A stretch of DNA of 7,819 nt, taken from Chloroflexota bacterium. Its GTDB lineage: Bacteria; Chloroflexota; Ktedonobacteria; Ktedonobacterales; Ktedonobacteraceae. Under the pieces are notes generated by a model. It was given only the letters and a program-made list of their open reading frames with translations, searched no databases and was not told where the DNA came from. Both the position numbers and the translations under genes were made by a program. The number at the start of each line of letters is the position of its first letter. Position 1 is the first letter of the stretch. Below are positions 6,770 to 7,819 of the stretch, piece by piece. The stretch lies in contig VBHV01000265.1 of NCBI GenBank assembly GCA_005881995.1, positions 1-7,819 on the forward strand, given 5' to 3'.

Positions 6770-7341
6770 TACGTCACCTCCAATGCACCATTGTTAACCG
6801 ACACGCTTGCCGGGGAAAGCTCGACAGTGGAAGCGGCATTGGTGAGCTTCATGCTACTAGACAGCGCGATGGTGGCTTTGCTGGCATTGTCGATCGTAAT
6901 GGTGCCGCCCTTGCCGTTGTCGATCTTGATACCGTCGGAATTCATGATGATTTTTTGACCGGCCGATGTTTGCAGAGTGATGCCGCCGCTGCCTTCTGTG
7001 TCATCGAGTAGCATACTGTGCCCACCGGCGGTTTTAATCAGTACTTTTTTATAGGGAGGATCGCCGAGGTCCGAGGCCATTTCGCTCGCCGCTCCCCACC
7101 AGCAGCCGGACCAGATGGGATAATCTGGATCGCCCTGCTCGAACTCGATCCACACACCGGCGTTTACAGTAGGCAGCGCGAAGAAGCCCATGCCCTTGCC
7201 GCCAAAGGGGGCGCACGGCATGGCCCAGCCGCTCTCAAAGTCTCCCAGCACATCGGGTACATGCGCCCGGATGCGCCCTATTTTGAGCGGGTCTTCGATG
7301 CTTGTGACGACGCCGCGATATTTTCCGAAAAAATTCTCCAT
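6769..7341 (-). CDS. gpV-type spike protein (gp5 N-terminal OB domain, no lysozyme)
   Basis: The 190-aa protein is the central spike of the baseplate, related to phage gpV and the N- and C-terminal parts of T4 gp5. Residues about 5-85 fit the OB-fold domain: YRGVVTSIEDPLKIGRIRAHVPDVLGD, then AMPCAPFGG, WIEFEQGDPDYPIWSG and CWWG. Residues about 98-190 form a repetitive beta-rich tail (VLIKTAGGHSMLLDD, ITLQTSAGQKIIMNSDG, GTITIDN, TIALSSSMKL), expected to trimerise into a beta-helical needle on which the PAAR-like protein sits. No lysozyme domain lies between the two parts, as usual for non-phage injection systems. The ATG overlaps the hub stop by one base (TAATG), and only a modest AAAAGG precedes it, so translation is probably coupled to the hub gene. 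Confidence 0.9.
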   Translation of the reverse strand: MENFFGKYRGVVTSIEDPLKIGRIRAHVPDVLGDFESGWAMPCAPFGGKGMGFFALPTVNAGVWIEFEQGDPDYPIWSGCWWGAASEMASDLGDPPYKKVLIKTAGGHSMLLDDTEGSGGITLQTSAGQKIIMNSDGIKIDNGKGGTITIDNASKATIALSSSMKLTNAASTVELSPASVSVNNGALEVT

Positions 7342-7819
7342 TAGCGTACCTTTTTTTCTTTCGCACCAACGCCCTCTCGGCTTAATGAGAAACTTTGTGT
7401 AAAGCTGCCTCTTTCGATAGTGTGGGTGACGCGGCGCACATAGTAGTTACCATTGTACGAAGCTCCCACCCCACGCACGCCTACCAACCCACCCGCCCGC
7501 AGGATGTACCCGTAGCGTTCCGTATCGAGTTGACCTTCGCCCGTTACCGACCTGGAATTGTCGATCTTCAGGGCATCACCGGCGAGTGAGGCCTGCCTCG
7601 AGGTGCGCTGCCATCAATTTCGTAGCAATACTGTTCGCATCATCGGCGTTGTCCGGGTTGCAAGTGGTTGCAAGTTTGAGGATGATGAAGATGCCGCATT
7701 GATCTGCTTGTTCCCAGGATCAATGTAGGAGCCTTTGACGTCGACCGGCGTCAAAGCATTGTGCGAAAAGGACAGCGATGTGACATTAGTGGCTGAACCC
7801 ATGTTCATCGTCAGGGCAT
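7341..7819 (-). pseudogene. gpD-like hub protein, C-terminal part, frame broken twice
   Basis: This is the 3' end of a gene entering from the right, probably the gpD/gp27-like hub on which the spike sits. The incoming frame reads ALTMNMGSATNVTSLSFSHN and then LTPVDVKGSYIDP, a late-control-D-like C-terminal segment, before reaching a TGA at 7614-7616. The sensible sequence continues in a second frame (NPDNADDANSIATKLMAAHL, about 7660-7590), which stops at 7576-7578. It then returns to the first frame as LAGDALKIDNSRSVTGEGQL, GYILRAGGLVGVRGVGASYN and THTIERGSFTQSFSLSR, ending at the TAA at 7341-7343. Because the two changes cancel, one continuous protein is recovered if both are corrected. The first change lies next to a 10-bp tandem repeat. 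Genuine inactivation, compensating mutations that leave an internal stop, and sequence error are all possible. The family call rests on motif order and position before gpV. Confidence 0.7.
7656..7675. repeat. Perfect 10-bp tandem duplication in the hub gene
   Basis: GGTTGCAAGT is present twice, back to back (7656-7665 and 7666-7675). It lies where the hub reading frame first changes. A change of copy number shifts the frame by one base. Removing one copy does not restore the observed downstream frame, whereas one additional 10-bp unit, or a single added base, would. Confidence 0.85.

Noticed and set aside
6446..7341. A toxin or enzyme domain fused to the spike or PAAR-like protein.
   Set aside because: Both proteins have only their structural domains at ordinary lengths, with no extra C-terminal region, so any effector must be encoded elsewhere.
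7614..7808. A separate small gene of 64 codons on the minus strand.
   Set aside because: It has no proper start context, its codons continue upstream to the window edge in the same frame, and its content joins the downstream hub C-terminus. It is part of the broken hub gene.
1..7819. Promoter, terminator, CRISPR array, tRNA or insertion sequence within the cluster.
   Set aside because: Genes are packed without usable intergenic space. I saw no terminator hairpin with a T-run between genes, no regularly spaced repeats of CRISPR size, and no transposase or terminal inverted repeats.

Overview
The window is one uninterrupted gene cluster, read entirely from the minus strand, encoding the baseplate and central spike of a phage-tail-like contractile injection system, most likely an extracellular one (eCIS) or a related tailocin-type particle. 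In transcription order (right to left) it holds: the C-terminal part of a gpD-like hub protein whose frame is broken (7341 to beyond 7819); a gpV-type spike (6769-7341); a PAAR-like spike tip (6446-6769); a gp25/GPW wedge protein (6087-6446); the N-terminal half of a baseplate J-like protein (4937-6085); the C-terminal half of that protein in another frame, with a long charged extension (3117-4952); a second, complete baseplate J-like protein (172-3120); and the first 58 codons of a tail protein I-like gene running off the left edge (1-175).

Adjacent genes overlap by 1-16 bases or, in one case, lie 1 base apart, and most starts have a strong GGAGG-type ribosome binding site. This points to a single polycistronic, translationally coupled operon whose promoter and terminator lie outside the window. 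No stretch of 300 bases lacks a gene, and there are no RNA genes, mobile elements or CRISPR arrays. The sheath, tube, LysM, AAA+ ATPase, fibre and any toxin genes would lie outside the window.

The particle axis would be built from hub, spike and PAAR tip. gp25 and the J-like proteins would form the wedges around it, and tail protein I would continue the wedge periphery or fibre attachment. A separate gpD and gpV (rather than a fused VgrG), and J-like proteins of this sequence type, resemble the eCIS loci of Actinobacteria and Chloroflexota as I remember them. Moderate GC (roughly mid-50s by eye) and Ser/Pro/Gly-rich insertions would fit a Ktedonobacteria-like chloroflexote, but the taxonomic call is a weak inference.

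Two things stand out. First, the 382-aa and 611-aa genes together match, end to end, the architecture of the intact 982-aa paralogue next door. They appear to be one ancestral wedge protein split at an out-of-frame junction, with an approximately 155-residue Glu/Lys-rich segment placed exactly there. Second, the hub gene has two compensating frame changes close together, one beside a perfect 10-bp tandem duplication. Both could be real evolution or sequence/assembly errors.
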